This document shows, piece after piece, positions 26,154 through 33,775 of a DNA stretch of 64,000 nt. Source of the stretch: Streptosporangium sp. NBC_01756 (GTDB lineage Bacteria > Actinomycetota > Actinomycetes > Streptosporangiales > Streptosporangiaceae). Position numbers and translations under genes: made by a program. The stretch spans positions 2,542,001-2,606,000 of the forward strand of contig NZ_CP109130.1 of assembly GCF_035917975.1 (NCBI RefSeq). The letters are read 5' to 3'. Each line of letters opens with the position of its first letter. Position 1 is the first letter of the stretch. Below the pieces are notes generated by a model. The model worked only from the letters and a program-made list of their open reading frames with translations, was not told where the DNA came from and ran no database searches.

Positions 26154-26744
26154 TCAGGGCAGACGGATACCGGAGATGATCTTGTCGAGCTCGGCGACGA
26201 GCGGCGTGCTGGCCATCACGGTGACGACGACCCCCGTCCGCTCGACCCAGCCGACGTACCGCCCGGCGCCGAGCGCACCGTCGCCCTCCTTTGTCAGCAC
26301 CCGGCGACCACCGATCGTCGCGGTCTTCACGTCTCCGGTGAAGGTCCCGTAGGTCACGGGGAGGCGCTTCAGGTTCGCGAGCTTCTTGGCGTCCGGCCAG
26401 CACAGCACGCGCACCCACAGACTCCGCTGTTCGAGGTCGGCGTTCGCCCGATCGTCCCCCCACTGATAGCCGTACTCGGTGACGCCCCCGTGCCTGCCGG
26501 CCACCACCCCGCCGTAGGTGAAGCCCTTGGGGATGCGGCCGACGCGTACACCCTTGATGGCGGTGGCACCCCTCGCGGGCTTGTCGACCTTGGAATCATA
26601 GGAACGCTTGATCTCCGCCTTGCTCGGAGTGGGGCAGGCGGCCTTGCTTCCGGTGGCCGCGTGGGCGGAGGGCGCGGCGAACAGCGTCGCGGCGGAGGCC
26701 ACGGACAGGGCGGCAATCGTGAGTGTCTTCGTCATTGTGTTCAT
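26154..26744 (-). CDS. Secreted protein of unknown function
   Basis: 196 aa with a signal peptide (MTKTLTIAALSVASAATLFA, cleavage near AHA-ATG, about residue 31). The mature part has two cysteines (KAACPT, VLCWPD) that could form a disulfide and mixed strand-rich segments (GKEGDGALGAGRYVGW-like and VVVTVMAST). No domain recognised. ATG 26744 has no ribosome site; TCAAAT on the minus strand about ten bases upstream suggests a leaderless message. An ATG three codons in (26735) is also possible. Confidence 0.65.
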   Translation of the reverse strand: MNTMTKTLTIAALSVASAATLFAAPSAHAATGSKAACPTPSKAEIKRSYDSKVDKPARGATAIKGVRVGRIPKGFTYGGVVAGRHGGVTEYGYQWGDDRANADLEQRSLWVRVLCWPDAKKLANLKRLPVTYGTFTGDVKTATIGGRRVLTKEGDGALGAGRYVGWVERTGVVVTVMASTPLVAELDKIISGIRLP

Positions 26745-26973
26745 GTACGGATTTGATGCGACGGACGGGACGGAAGTTCGCCCCCTTCCACCACTCGGGA
26801 CATCGTCACGGCCCGGCAGGATCACGACCGCCGGGACTGACGCTGCGGCAACACGGCGGCGGCCGTACGCTCACCCCTCCTGTCCAGGTGAAATAGCCGC
26901 CGTTGATACTCGGAAGAGGAGAAACCATCCAGGCTCCCGCGTGACGGGGCCGCGAAACGTACGGGGGGATCTC

Positions 26974-27660
26974 ATGCTTCCCAAGCCTCACCTGGCATTG
27001 GCGATCGCGCTCAGCGCGGGTGTGGCCGGTGTCGGGGGCACCGCCGCGGCCACACCGGCGCCGCCGCCCACCCCGCCCGGCACGTCCGTGTCACCCCCGC
27101 CCGAGCCGTCCGGCCCGCCGGAACCGTCCGGCCCGCCGGAGCCGTCCACGCCGCCGGGCCAGGCCGACTCGGCACGTGCCCTCATCAAGGACGTCCAGGG
27201 CAACGTCGTCGGCATGATGCGCGTCGACAGCATGGACGGCAAGACCCGGATCAGGGTCGCCGTCAGGGGACTGCCACCGGGATTCCACGGCTTCCACATC
27301 CACAACAAGGGCGTCTGCGATCCCAAGTCGACCGATCCCGCCACCGGCAGCCCGTTCTTCAGCGCGGGCGTCCACCTCAACCCCGGCTCGGACTCGCACC
27401 CCGGCCACTCCGGTGACCTGCCGTCCCTCCTGGTCGGCAAGGACGGCGCCGGTAGGGCCACCGCCGTGACCGACCGTTTCCAGGTGCGGCAGCTCCTCAC
27501 CGGGAACGGCACGTCCATCGTCATCCACGCCCGGCCGGACAATCAGGCCAACATTCCCGAACGCTACGGCGTCAACGGCTCACCCGGCCCGGACGCCGAA
27601 ACGCTCAAGACCGGCGACTCCGGTGCCCGGATCGCCTGCGGCGTGATCAGCGCGCAGTAG
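26974..27660 (+). CDS. sodC: Secreted Cu/Zn superoxide dismutase
   Basis: 228 aa: signal peptide, a Pro/Ser/Glu linker (three PEPSGP units, about residues 40-62), then a SodC domain. Metal ligands are visible as His-x-His in GFHIHNKG, further His in GVHLNPGSDSHPGHSGDLP and the late His in VIHARPDN; the structural disulfide would join Cys in GVCD and IACGV. It detoxifies superoxide at the cell surface. ATG 26974 follows GGGGGG. The linker suggests wall-embedded or extended display; no lipobox is seen. Confidence 0.93.
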   Translation: MLPKPHLALAIALSAGVAGVGGTAAATPAPPPTPPGTSVSPPPEPSGPPEPSGPPEPSTPPGQADSARALIKDVQGNVVGMMRVDSMDGKTRIRVAVRGLPPGFHGFHIHNKGVCDPKSTDPATGSPFFSAGVHLNPGSDSHPGHSGDLPSLLVGKDGAGRATAVTDRFQVRQLLTGNGTSIVIHARPDNQANIPERYGVNGSPGPDAETLKTGDSGARIACGVISAQ

Positions 27661-27974
27661 CAGCCGGGATCGGGAGGCCCGCGACCGACGCGTCATGACC
27701 GCGATCGCGGGCTTTCCTGGGCGGCCACGCCCGGTGGCCGCCGCCGGGACGAACGTATCGGTGCGGATCAGCGCGTCGCGCCCAAGCAGATGAGATTTTC
27801 CGCCGCTTTGAAATGGTTACCGGGGTAGCGTATCCAGACACGGCCCTTCACGGACTTCACCACCGGCGGCAGGCCGGCGATCGCGAAAACGGTCTGGCCA
27901 TTCGAGGTCATCTCCGTCTAGACGTCACCGCCCAGTATGCCAACGGCCCTCAACGAGAGAATGGCAGAGGAGAG
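27661..27974. other. Intergenic region between sodC and DUF397 gene
   Basis: 314 bases. An 8-bp inverted repeat (GCCCGCGA at about 27678 with TCGCGGGC at about 27706) followed by CTTTCC may terminate sodC. No HTH gene precedes the DUF397 gene here. Confidence 0.4.
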
Positions 27975-28223
27975 ATGGACTCGAACGATCTCGCGTGGCG
28001 GAAATCGAGCCTCAGCGGCAGCAACGGTGGCGACTGCGTCGAGGTCGCCGCGCTCGAGGACACCTCCTACCGGCCGGTGCACAAGCAGGGCGCCACCCAT
28101 GCCGTGCGCGACAGCAAAGACCCGTCCGGCCCCGTCCTCTACTTCGACCTGGTCGAGTGGAATTCCTTCATCGACCGCGTGAAGACATCTGAATTCCACC
28201 TTGCGCCGCTGACCGTTCCCTGA
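27975..28223 (+). CDS. DUF397 protein
   Basis: 82-aa small protein with the DUF397 signature: LAWRKSSLSGSNGGDCVEVA at the N-terminus, VRDSKDPSGPVL and FDLVEWNSFIDRVK. These proteins are abundant in filamentous actinomycetes and usually sit beside an XRE HTH regulator (WhiJ/abaA-like systems) where they may act as partner or antitoxin-like factors. No such regulator is adjacent, so this is an orphan copy. GAGGAG precedes ATG 27975. Confidence 0.88.
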   Translation: MDSNDLAWRKSSLSGSNGGDCVEVAALEDTSYRPVHKQGATHAVRDSKDPSGPVLYFDLVEWNSFIDRVKTSEFHLAPLTVP

Positions 28224-28256
28224 CATTCGACTCCCGCGGGCAGGTCCCCCGGGTTT

Positions 28257-29141
28257 TCACGACCCGGTGTTCCTCAACCGGATGGATTCCCGGCGCTCGC
28301 CCGCGGTCCGCCGGTCGAGTTCGGTGTCCCCGAAATACTCCCTGCCCGGGGTGAGCGCCTTGCCGTACATCTCGGAAAGTGTCACGAACGTGTAGCCGGC
28401 GGCGGTGAGCCGCGCCAGCACCTGGGGAGCGGCCTCGACGGTGGTGGGGTGGATGTCGTGCATGAGCACGACGGAGCCCCGCGCGGCGCGGCTCGCACGC
28501 TGGATGACGACCAGACTGTCGCGGTCGCGCCAGTCCATGGTGTCGAGGCTCCACAGGATCTGGGCGAGGCCCTTGCGGCGGGCCACCGCGGTGACGCGCT
28601 GGTTGGTCGCTCCGTACGGCGGGCGCATGAGGCTCATCCAGCGGCCGGTCACGTGGTGGACGATCTGCTGGGTGCGGCTCAGCTCGCCCTTGACCCCGGC
28701 GTCCGACAGCGCGGTGAGCTGGGTGTGGCTCCAGGTGTGGTTGCCTATCTCGTGCCCTTCGCTCACCATCCGGCGGAGGGTGAGCGGGCCGTCCGCCGCC
28801 ACCATCTGGCCGATCACGAAGAAGGTCGCCCTGGCGTGGTATTCGGCGAGGACGTCGAGCAGCCGCCCGGTGTACGGTCCCGGGCCGTCGTCATAGGTCA
28901 GGGCCACACACCGGACCTTCCTGCAGTCGATGTGGCGCTCCGCCGGGGAGGCGGGATGCCCGTTCCCGGGCCACTGGGGCTGGATCGCGGCCAGCTTCTC
29001 GGCCAGCGCCCTGGGGTCGACCCGCGGAGGGGTGAGTGCGGGAAGGGCCGACGGGACGTCCTGGGACCTCATCCGGGCGACGGGAGGGGCGCATCCGCCG
29101 AGCGCCAGGATCAGAGCCGCCGGAACGATCCACAGCCGCAT
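28257..29141 (-). CDS. Polysaccharide deacetylase lipoprotein (CE4)
   Basis: 294-aa exported lipoprotein with lipobox LGGC (Cys17). All five NodB motifs are present: TYDDGP (Asp84, Asp85), HTWSH (His135, His139), RPPYG (Arg173), DTMDW, and LMHD. It probably removes N-acetyl groups from peptidoglycan GlcNAc or a related polymer at the outer face of the membrane. The C-terminal 40 residues are charged and add no domain. Stops 34 bases from the convergent DUF397 gene. Confidence 0.93.
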   Translation of the reverse strand: MRLWIVPAALILALGGCAPPVARMRSQDVPSALPALTPPRVDPRALAEKLAAIQPQWPGNGHPASPAERHIDCRKVRCVALTYDDGPGPYTGRLLDVLAEYHARATFFVIGQMVAADGPLTLRRMVSEGHEIGNHTWSHTQLTALSDAGVKGELSRTQQIVHHVTGRWMSLMRPPYGATNQRVTAVARRKGLAQILWSLDTMDWRDRDSLVVIQRASRAARGSVVLMHDIHPTTVEAAPQVLARLTAAGYTFVTLSEMYGKALTPGREYFGDTELDRRTAGERRESIRLRNTGS

Positions 29142-29167
29142 GCTTCCCCCAAGAAAGCAGCGCGGGG

Positions 29168-29473
29168 CTACGGATAATCCTCAGCCGCGTCACCCCGCAA
29201 GATCTTGGCCAGGTCCTCCCACCAGGATGGGACATCGCCCTGTAATTCGGTGTATCGACGCGCCACCCGAACGGCACATCCACCGGGATCCGTACCCAGA
29301 TGCCGACGTTTTACCTGACCTTCCTGCCAACGGTAGAAACCGTCTCTGAAACGTATGACCAGCCCTATCCATACGGACAGGATTCCGTCGTCCCCCACCT
29401 CATGGACACCGGTCACGCCGAGCTCTTTCAGCTCGATGCGGAGCCGGTCTATCGCGGCCTGGGGCTCGCTCAC
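29168..29473 (-). CDS. Conserved-looking small protein, function unknown
   Basis: 101-aa protein, start GTG 29473 with GAGGTG upstream. N-terminal helix (AAIDRLRIELKELGVTG), a short strand pair (ILSVWIGLVIRFRDGFYRW) and a C-terminal helix (VARRYTEL, WWEDLAKIL). Codon bias is normal for the genome. No domain recognised; not obviously linked to neighbours. Confidence 0.65.
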   Translation of the reverse strand: MSEPQAAIDRLRIELKELGVTGVHEVGDDGILSVWIGLVIRFRDGFYRWQEGQVKRRHLGTDPGGCAVRVARRYTELQGDVPSWWEDLAKILRGDAAEDYP

Positions 29474-29614
29474 CGGTCACCTCGTGTGTCAGATGGACGA
29501 GTGCGGCTGGGCACGTGTTCGCGGCCCGGCGGAGTCGACACGCCGATACGGAAGACCGAAAGCGACATAGTGTAATGATGCGGCTTCGGCTTGTGGTCGG
29601 AAAGCCGTTCAACA

Positions 29615-30190
29615 CTATTGGTCGGGAGTCCCCTGAGGCTCCGTGACCACCATGGTGAAGCGCAGCGGCACGTCTCCGTGGTTGGCGTATCTGTGCGGCC
29701 GGTCGGCACTGAACACCACCGCGTCGTCCACCCGGACGACGTGGCTCGCGCCGTGCACCGACAGGGTCAGCTCCCCGGCGAGGACGGTCAGCATCTCGCG
29801 GGTGCCCGGCGGGTGGGCGTCACCGTCATAGTGCTCGCCCGGGGCCTGCCGCCAGTCCCACAGTTCCAGGATGGACGGCGAGTCGGTGCCGACCAGCAGC
29901 CTCGCGGAACTCGCCTCGCCGTGCGGGAAGGCGACGACGTCGGCGGCGTGGACGACCTGGACGACGGGGGTGTCGGAGACCTCCACCATCCGCGCGACCG
30001 TCACGCCGAGCGCGTCGGCGATGCGGGTGAGCGTGTTGATGCTGGGGTTGGTCCGCCCCTGCTCGACCTGGATGAGCATGCCCCGGCTCACCCCCGAGCG
30101 TGCGGCGAGCTCGTCGAGTGTCATCCGCCGGTGCGCCCGCTGGGCCCGGACGTTGTTGGCGACCGCCGCAGTGATCGTCTCTGGATCCAT
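29615..30190 (-). CDS. XRE-cupin transcriptional regulator
   Basis: 191 aa: N-terminal XRE HTH (MTLDELAARSGVSRGMLIQVEQG, residues 23-45) fused to a C-terminal cupin_2 barrel (PGTREMLTVLAGELTLSVHG, VFSADRPHRYAN). This SutR/PuuR-like architecture senses a small metabolite. Divergent from the EamA transporter at 30276 across three palindromes, so it probably controls that transporter and itself. Confidence 0.9.
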   Translation of the reverse strand: MDPETITAAVANNVRAQRAHRRMTLDELAARSGVSRGMLIQVEQGRTNPSINTLTRIADALGVTVARMVEVSDTPVVQVVHAADVVAFPHGEASSARLLVGTDSPSILELWDWRQAPGEHYDGDAHPPGTREMLTVLAGELTLSVHGASHVVRVDDAVVFSADRPHRYANHGDVPLRFTMVVTEPQGTPDQ

Positions 30191-30192
30191 GA

Positions 30193-30265
30193 GTCCAGTC
30201 TAGTGAACTGGATTTGCAATGGAGTGCACTCCATCTGATGTACTAGGAGTTCAATCTATTGAACT
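30193..30265. promoter_or_regulatory. Three palindromes in divergent regulator/transporter region
   Basis: TCCAGT-N7-ACTGGA at 30193-30211, ATGGAGTGCACTCCAT at 30219-30234 and AGTTCAATCTATTGAACT at 30248-30265. The first and third share TCTA(G/T)TGAACTGG in the same orientation, pointing to two related operator sites plus a different middle dyad. Confidence 0.65.
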
Positions 30266-30275
30266 GGGGTGAAGG

Positions 30276-31106
30276 ATGAGTGCTGTGGTGCTGGCGACGG
30301 TCTGCGCGGTGGTGTACGGCACCGCGGACTTCTTCGGCGGCCTGGCCACCCGGCGCTCGCGGGTGCTGGCCGTGGTGGTGCTCGCTCAGACGGCCGGTCT
30401 GGCACTCGTGACCGCGCTTCTGCCTTTCCTGCCAGGGGCCCTCACCATACGAGGACTGGCCTGGGGGGTGGCGGCCGGCTTGTCCGGCACCGTCGGGCTG
30501 GTGCTGTTCTACCGGGCGCTCGCCACCGGCGTGATGTCGGTGGTGGCGCCCATCACCGCGACCACCTCGGCCGCGCTGCCCGTGCTGTTCGGACTGGCCA
30601 CCGGGGACCGGCCGGAACCGATGGCGCTGGGCGGCGTGGCACTCGCCCTGGCCGCCATCCTGCTGATCAGCCGCGACTCCTCACCTGCGGCGGCCGGCCG
30701 CGGCCCGGTCCTGGCCGCGCTCGCCGCAGGGGCGGGTTTCGGAGGCTTCTTCGTCCTGCTGTCGCAGGCTCCCGACGACAGCGGCATGTGGCCGCTGTTC
30801 GGCGCGCGGCTGGTTTCGATCACCGTCATCGCCCTGCTGGCCCTGGGCACCCGCCGCACGCTGCGGCCCGGTCCGGGCGCCCTGCACATCATCGTCGCCG
30901 CCGGGAGCCTCGACATGGTCGCCAATGTGCTCTTCATGCTCGCCCAGCAGCGCGGCATGCTGAGTCTCGTGGCCGTCGTGGTCTCCCTCTATCCGGCGAG
31001 CACCCTGCTGCTGGCCCGTCAGGTGCTGGGCGAGCGGCTCAACGCGGTCCAACTGGTGGGAATCGGCTGCACGCTCGCCGCCGTGGCGCTGATAGCGGCG
31101 AGCTGA
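30276..31106 (+). CDS. EamA-family drug/metabolite transporter
   Basis: 276-aa inner-membrane exporter-type protein with about ten hydrophobic helices and two EamA halves. The N-terminal TVCAVVYGTADFFGGLATRR and C-terminal SLYPASTLLLARQVLGERL are standard EamA landmarks. Substrate is likely an amino acid or metabolite sensed by the divergent cupin regulator (inference). ATG 30276 is preceded by GGGGTGAAGG. Confidence 0.88.
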   Translation: MSAVVLATVCAVVYGTADFFGGLATRRSRVLAVVVLAQTAGLALVTALLPFLPGALTIRGLAWGVAAGLSGTVGLVLFYRALATGVMSVVAPITATTSAALPVLFGLATGDRPEPMALGGVALALAAILLISRDSSPAAAGRGPVLAALAAGAGFGGFFVLLSQAPDDSGMWPLFGARLVSITVIALLALGTRRTLRPGPGALHIIVAAGSLDMVANVLFMLAQQRGMLSLVAVVVSLYPASTLLLARQVLGERLNAVQLVGIGCTLAAVALIAAS

Positions 31107-31146
31107 AGGACCCGGACACGTCCCGCGGGGCGGGAAGAACGGGAAG

Positions 31147-31743
31147 TCAGGCGGCCTGCGACTGCGCGGGGATCCGGAACCCGCCCTCTTCGACGGCGTA
31201 GTCCTCAAGCATGGTCCGGAGCTGACGGCGGCCCCGGTGCAGGCGGGACATGACCGTGCCGATGGGCGTGCCCATCCGCTCGGCGATCTCCTTGTAGGCG
31301 AAGCCCTCCACGTCGGCCAGGTAGACCGCGACCCGGAAGTCCTCAGGCAGGGAGCGCAGCGCGTTCATCACGGCGCTGTCGGGAAGCTGCTCCAGAGCCT
31401 CGGTCTCGGCGGACTTGAGGCCGGAGGACATGTGGGACTCGGCGGCGGCGAGCTGCCAGTCCTCGACCTCCTCGGTGGCCGAGAGCTTGGGCGAGCGCTG
31501 CTTCTTGCGGTAGTCGTTGATGAAGTTGTTGGTGAGGATGCGGTGCAGCCACGCCTTGAGGTTGGTGCCCTCACGGAACTGGTGGTAGGAGGCGAACGCC
31601 TTGGTGACGGTCTCCTGGACGAGGTCCTCGGCGTCGGCGGAGTTGCGGGTCAGACGCATCGCAGACGCGTAGAGCTGGTTGGTGACCGGCACGACGTCGC
31701 GCTCGAACCAGTCCTGGCGCTGCTCTTCGGTCATCGTGATCAC
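31147..31743 (-). CDS. SigR/SigH-type RNA polymerase sigma factor
   Basis: 198-aa group 4 sigma factor with region 2 ([27 protein letters not shown]) and region 4 ([32 protein letters not shown]). The stretches [21 protein letters not shown] and [16 protein letters not shown] match the thiol-stress SigR (Streptomyces)/SigH (Mycobacterium) lineage. In those genomes the zinc anti-sigma factor RsrA/RshA is encoded directly downstream; here the gene converges on the EamA transporter and no HxxxCxxC protein follows. GTG 31743 has AGGGGG five bases upstream. Confidence 0.9.
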   Translation of the reverse strand: MITMTEEQRQDWFERDVVPVTNQLYASAMRLTRNSADAEDLVQETVTKAFASYHQFREGTNLKAWLHRILTNNFINDYRKKQRSPKLSATEEVEDWQLAAAESHMSSGLKSAETEALEQLPDSAVMNALRSLPEDFRVAVYLADVEGFAYKEIAERMGTPIGTVMSRLHRGRRQLRTMLEDYAVEEGGFRIPAQSQAA

Positions 31744-32295
31744 GCGTTCCCCCTCGTACTGTTCCCCCCGTCACCGGCCGGCACAGGCATGACGTACCCT
31801 TCCCGACGGCTTATGGCATGCTCGCAGGCTCTCCGTAAAGGTGCCGTTAAGAGCGGTCATGGCTGGTCAGGGGGGCAGATGGTCGCTGAGCCGATGGCGG
31901 GTGCAACACGCCCCACAGCCAGACAAGTCTCATTAGCGTAACATCTCCCTCCAAAATTCACCGATCGTGTGTCCATCATCACATAACCCCAGCTAGCGGT
32001 AGCTTTGCGCCATGGAATCCATGGATCGACACGACCTCGGAGCCCGCCCGTAGGTGGCCGAGGCCATCCGCCGAGTCGGGGCCGACGCTCATCGGCGCTG
32101 CGACACTCATCTCCACGTCTTCCCGCTTCCCCCGCGGCGGGAGGTAAACCTCTATCCGAAGGACGAGTCCGGCCACCCGCCCGGTTCCCTCCCCGGCTCC
32201 CGTATCCAGGGCATCGACCGCCGAACGCGGACCGGACGGCGCCCCCACCCGGAGGAGCCGAGGTCCCTCCCCACCCGGCTCCAGCCTCGATCCCG
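31744..32295. other. Long intergenic region upstream of sigma factor
   Basis: 552 bases with no supportable gene. AT-rich around 31930-31985. I looked for a SigR-type promoter (GGGAAT-N18-GTT) on the minus strand and saw no convincing match. Confidence 0.35.
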
Positions 32296-32493
32296 TCAGG
32301 CGCCGTCCCGCTGCGCGTTCTTCCTGGCGATGGCGTCCACGACCTCGGAGACGTGGGGACCGCACACGGGGTCGAGGGAACGACGGCCGGAGAACCAGGT
32401 GGTCTGGATCACGAAGTCGGCCGGATGTCCACATAGACACGTACCGGGAAATTCCGGGTCTGCCGGTAGGACCGCTGAGCGGTGAGTCACCAT
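32296..32493 (-). CDS. Small cysteine-containing protein, function unknown
   Basis: 65-aa protein from ATG 32493 (AGGA upstream). It contains CLCGHPADFV and DPVCGPHVSEV, so Cys19, Cys21, Cys44 and His47 could form a zinc or thiol site. Ends with a short amphipathic helix (SEVVDAIARKN). Not an RsrA homologue. Real coding is likely but not certain because the frame is short. Confidence 0.5.
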   Translation of the reverse strand: MVTHRSAVLPADPEFPGTCLCGHPADFVIQTTWFSGRRSLDPVCGPHVSEVVDAIARKNAQRDGA

Positions 32494-32602
32494 GGTCCTG
32501 ACTTTAGTCCGCTTTGACCGGGTGCCTGAAAGAAGCGGGAAACTCGGCGCGGGATCCTCAACGGAGGGTCCCGCCACCTGCGCCGTCAGACCGCTTGCAC
32601 GG

Positions 32603-32655
32603 CACAGGCGGCCAGGCCCGGACACTCCAGGAGTGTCCGGGCCTGGCCGCCTGTG
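32603..32655 (-). terminator. 53-base near-perfect palindrome, terminator of siderophore-binding gene
   Basis: Perfect 26-base arms (32603-32628 and 32630-32655) around a single base. It begins about ten bases after the stop of the siderophore-binding lipoprotein gene on the minus strand, ideal for termination. Confidence 0.85.
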
Positions 32656-32665
32656 ACCGGACGGG

Positions 32666-33676
32666 TCAGGCCGCCTTCGCCGGATCGACCTCGAAGGTGG
32701 TGGCGAGGTCGTCGAGGATGGCGTGGGCGCCCTGGATGCCGACGGCGGTCATCCAGGTGACGTCGGCCACGTCGTGCTTGGTGCCCTTGAGCTTGTCCCA
32801 GAGCGGGTTGGCCTCGAACTTCTTCTTGATCGGCTCGACCGACGGGTCGGCGTAGGCCGCGACGAAGATGTGGTCGGCGTCGAGCTGGGAGATGTTCTCC
32901 TGGCTGATGTTCACGGCGATCGTCTCGGTGGTGGTCGGCTGCCCCTCGGGGCGGGGGAACCCGACGTCCTTCAGCACCAGGCCGGAGTAGGAGTTCTCCA
33001 CGTAGAGGCGGACGGTCGGCTCACCGGCGAAGCGGACCACGGAGACGGTGGGCAGCGCGCCGTCCTTGGCCTTGATGGACGCCCCGATCGCGGCGGCACG
33101 GTCCTGATATGCCGTGATCTTCTGATCGGCGAGGTCCTCCTTGCCCAGGGCCTGCCCCACGAGCCGGAGGTTCTCCTTCCAGATGGCACCCGTGGTCTCA
33201 CTGAACACCGTCGGCGCGATCTGCGACAGCTTGTCGTACAGCGCCTCATGGCGGACCTTGGCAGAGACGATCAGGTCGGGCTTGAGCGCGATGATCTGCT
33301 CCAGGCTCGGCTGCTCCAGGGTGCCGACCGGCTTGGCCTCCTTGGCATGGCCGAGGACCGGAGCCAGATAGTCGGGAAGCTTCTCATCGATCGCCCGGTA
33401 GGTGGTGAAGCCGACGACGTCGGTGTCCAGGGTCAGCACCGCGTCCACGAAGCTCTGGTCGAGGGCCACGACCCTCTTGGGCTGGGCCGGGATGCTCGTC
33501 TCGCCCATGGCGTGCTTCACCGTGCGGGGGAACGCCGTCGCGCCGCTCGCCGCCGGTGCGGCGGTCGTGTCACCGGCACCGGCCGCCGGGCTGGGAGTGC
33601 TCGACCCGCAGGCGGCGAGGCCGACGGCGAGTACGGCTCCCGCCACCCCGGCGGTCAGGGCGCGCAACGCTCTCAT
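32666..33676 (-). CDS. Iron-siderophore ABC transporter substrate-binding lipoprotein
   Basis: 336-aa periplasmic-binding-protein-fold lipoprotein (FecB/FepB family). Signal with lipobox LAAC (Cys23), a Ser/Ala linker, then two lobes with RVVALDQSFVDAVLTL and DLIVSAKVRHEALYDKL. It captures ferric siderophore outside the cell. ATG 33676 is chosen with AAAGGGA eight bases upstream. Divergent from the permease genes; two candidate iron boxes lie in between. Confidence 0.93.
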   Translation of the reverse strand: MRALRALTAGVAGAVLAVGLAACGSSTPSPAAGAGDTTAAPAASGATAFPRTVKHAMGETSIPAQPKRVVALDQSFVDAVLTLDTDVVGFTTYRAIDEKLPDYLAPVLGHAKEAKPVGTLEQPSLEQIIALKPDLIVSAKVRHEALYDKLSQIAPTVFSETTGAIWKENLRLVGQALGKEDLADQKITAYQDRAAAIGASIKAKDGALPTVSVVRFAGEPTVRLYVENSYSGLVLKDVGFPRPEGQPTTTETIAVNISQENISQLDADHIFVAAYADPSVEPIKKKFEANPLWDKLKGTKHDVADVTWMTAVGIQGAHAILDDLATTFEVDPAKAA

Positions 33677-33691
33677 TTCAAGGATCCCTTT

Positions 33692-33710
33692 CAAAGTAAG
33701 GCCGACCTAA
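33692..33710. promoter_or_regulatory. Candidate IdeR/DmdR iron box 1
   Basis: 19-base site matching the IdeR/DmdR consensus TTAGGTTAGGCTAACCTAA at 13 positions, 15 bases upstream of the lipoprotein start; binding would repress when iron is replete. Confidence 0.6.
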
Positions 33711-33711
33711 T

Positions 33712-33730
33712 TTAGCTTAGCCATACCTAA
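33712..33730. promoter_or_regulatory. Candidate IdeR/DmdR iron box 2
   Basis: TTAGCTTAGCCATACCTAA matches the IdeR/DmdR consensus at 15 of 19 positions. Adjacent to box 1 with one base between, it could control both the lipoprotein and the permease operon. Confidence 0.75.
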
Positions 33731-33775
33731 ACTGACATACTTATCCAGGTTCCGGCAAATGAGGGAGGAAAACGG

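Noticed and set aside
31744-32295. SigR-type autoregulatory promoter upstream of the sigma factor
   Set aside because: No GGGAAT-N18-GTT match could be found on the minus strand by eye.
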